A stretch of DNA of 64,000 bases from Azospirillum thiophilum (GTDB taxonomy: Bacteria; Pseudomonadota; Alphaproteobacteria; Azospirillales; Azospirillaceae), in the NCBI RefSeq assembly GCF_001305595.1, contig NZ_CP012401.1:1623001-1687000 (forward strand), in the 5' to 3' direction. A program made the position numbers and the translations under genes. Shown here piece by piece: positions 62,854 through 64,000 of this stretch (position 1 is the first letter of the stretch; each line of letters opens with the position of its first letter). Under the pieces are notes generated by a model. That model had not been told where the DNA came from, ran no database searches, and was given only the letters and a program-made list of their open reading frames with translations.

Positions 62854-62864
62854 GGGGGCTCCGG

Positions 62865-63851
62865 TCAGCGATACGGGTCGGGCTGCGACAGGAAATCCTG
62901 CACATAGCTCCGGACACCCTCTTCCAGCTCGGTGAAGGGCTGGTCGAATCCGGCGGCGCGCAGGCGATCCGTCGTCGCCTGCGTGAAATATTGGTATTTG
63001 CCGCGCAAATGCCCGGGCATGTCGAAGTACTCAATCCGGGGGGGCAGCCCCAGCGCGGCGAAGGTCGCCAGCGCCAGATCCCTGAAGCTGCGCGCCTTGC
63101 CGGTTCCGACATTGAACAGGCCGCTCACCTCGGGATGGTCGTGCAGCCACAGCATCACGGCGACACAGTCGTCGACATGGATGAAGTCGCGCAACTGGCC
63201 GCCATCCTCGAAACCGTCCTTGTGCGACTTGAACAGGCGCGCCGGCTCGCCTGCCGTCAGCTGCGGGTGGAGCTTGGCGACCACGCTCATCATGTCGCCC
63301 TTGTGGGCCTCGTTGGGACCGTAGACGTTGAAGAACTTCAGGCCGGCCCATTGCGGCGGCACCAGGTCGCCGCCGGCCACCGAGCGGGCTATCCGGCGGT
63401 CGACCAGATGCTTGGACCAGCCATAGGCGTTCAGCGGTCGCAGCCGTGCCAGCCCCTCGCAGCATCCGTCATCGTCGAAACCGGCCGATCCATCGCCATA
63501 GGTTGCGGCGGAGGAGGCGTAGATCAGCCGGCAGCCGCGCCAGGAACACCAGCGCCACAGGTCCAGCGTCAGCGCCACATTGTTGGCGACGATCTTGTCG
63601 ACGTCCCGCTCGGTGGTGGCGGAGATGGCGCCGAGATGGAAGACGGTGTCGATCTCCGCCGCATGCTGGTCGAGGAAGGCCAGCGTCTGTTCGGGCGGCA
63701 CCAGGGCCGCGACCTCGCGCTTGGCGAGGTTCTGCCACTTCTCGCCATCGCGGAAGCGGTCGACGACCGCCACGTCGGTGATGCCGCGCGCAGCCAGCGC
63801 CGCGACAAGGTTGGACCCGATGAAGCCGGCCCCGCCGGTGACCACGATCAT
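62865..63851 (-). CDS. hldD: ADP-L-glycero-D-manno-heptose 6-epimerase
   Basis: A 328-residue extended SDR enzyme making ADP-L-glycero-D-manno-heptose for the LPS inner core. The NAD loop is VTGGAGFIGSNLV; the catalytic set is the Ser in IYASSAATYG and the Tyr/Lys in NAYGWSKHLVD. FFNVYGPNEAHKGDMMSVV and FKSHKDGFEDGGQLRDFIHV are HldD-specific. The ATG opens on IVVTGGAGF. It is the first gene of the lgt/methyltransferase set on this strand. The 149 bases to the window end hold no further gene on it. Confidence 0.95.
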   Translation of the reverse strand: MIVVTGGAGFIGSNLVAALAARGITDVAVVDRFRDGEKWQNLAKREVAALVPPEQTLAFLDQHAAEIDTVFHLGAISATTERDVDKIVANNVALTLDLWRWCSWRGCRLIYASSAATYGDGSAGFDDDGCCEGLARLRPLNAYGWSKHLVDRRIARSVAGGDLVPPQWAGLKFFNVYGPNEAHKGDMMSVVAKLHPQLTAGEPARLFKSHKDGFEDGGQLRDFIHVDDCVAVMLWLHDHPEVSGLFNVGTGKARSFRDLALATFAALGLPPRIEYFDMPGHLRGKYQYFTQATTDRLRAAGFDQPFTELEEGVRSYVQDFLSQPDPYR

Positions 63852-64000
63852 ACCGATGTCCCTGCTGTCCGCTGCGGCCCGAAGTCCCAGCCCTTATAGG
63901 CAGTGGCGGAGACGGTCGCAAGCGTCGGGGCATGTCGTCCCGGGGCAACGGGGCAACGCAGTTTTTGCGCAATATCAGGAAAGAATGCGCCGCATGAACT

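Overview
The window is GC-rich DNA from a nitrogen-fixing alphaproteobacterium, most likely Azospirillum or a close Rhodospirillales relative. The main support is a nifA-nifB-fdxN-nifZ-nifS-nifT block with sigma-54/NifA control sites, a NifA carrying the cysteine pattern of oxygen-sensitive alphaproteobacterial NifA, an alphaproteobacterial short-form PurL, and many PAS/receiver-rich two-component proteins. This assignment is inferred from gene content, not from a database match.

Layout. Positions 1-16,100 are mostly housekeeping: the end of a MarR regulator, gltX, cysS, a DoxX protein, pmbA, a sigma-54-driven ammonium transporter, purQL, a DedA protein, a PIN-domain protein, a receiver/CheC pair and glyQS. 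Positions 16,100-18,000 hold small hypothetical genes and a GNAT acetyltransferase.

Positions 18,068-24,503 are the most unusual part. Two Nif11-like leader peptides carry Ala/Ser/Pro/Phe-rich tails, one of them built on a nearly identical 75-bp tandem repeat. They are followed by an overlapping operon for YcaO, TfuA, a ThiS/MoaD-like sulfur carrier ending in GG, and a rhodanese-ThiF/MoeB fusion. From what is known of YcaO-TfuA enzymes this looks like a RiPP pathway that puts sulfur, probably as backbone thioamides, into a repetitive cysteine-free peptide. The two later proteins look like a dedicated sulfur supply.

Positions 24,500-34,360 are a dense signalling region on the minus strand: a receiver plus PAS kinase pair, a receiver-PAS-kinase protein, and an operon encoding a receiver, a membrane pseudokinase fused to a DnaQ-like exonuclease, an 84-residue membrane protein and a CbrA-like symporter-histidine kinase. 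Positions 34,600-38,023 carry envelope genes (SPOR protein, tatA, yciB/ispZ, LpxR-like).

Positions 38,124-49,036 are the nif region, all on the minus strand. nifA and an adenylate cyclase-FHA gene come first. Two NifA upstream activator sequences and a sigma-54 promoter then lead into an eleven-gene operon: nifB, fdxN, a TPR-like gene, an LRV Fe-S gene, two nifZ-type genes, nifS, nifT, a 94-residue protein, a DegT-like protein lacking its PLP lysine, and a SIR2-like protein. The layout suggests NifA activates the whole set to support FeMo-cofactor precursor and Fe-S cluster supply.

Positions 49,395-64,000 hold a TetR/HlyD/ABC-ATPase operon without a permease, a hybrid kinase, a TorD-like chaperone, an AhpD-like protein, a CI/Cro-like regulator pair with candidate operators, and housekeeping genes (prs, pgeF, a MidA/NDUFAF7-type methyltransferase, lgt, hldD). 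I saw no tRNA, rRNA, CRISPR array or insertion sequence.
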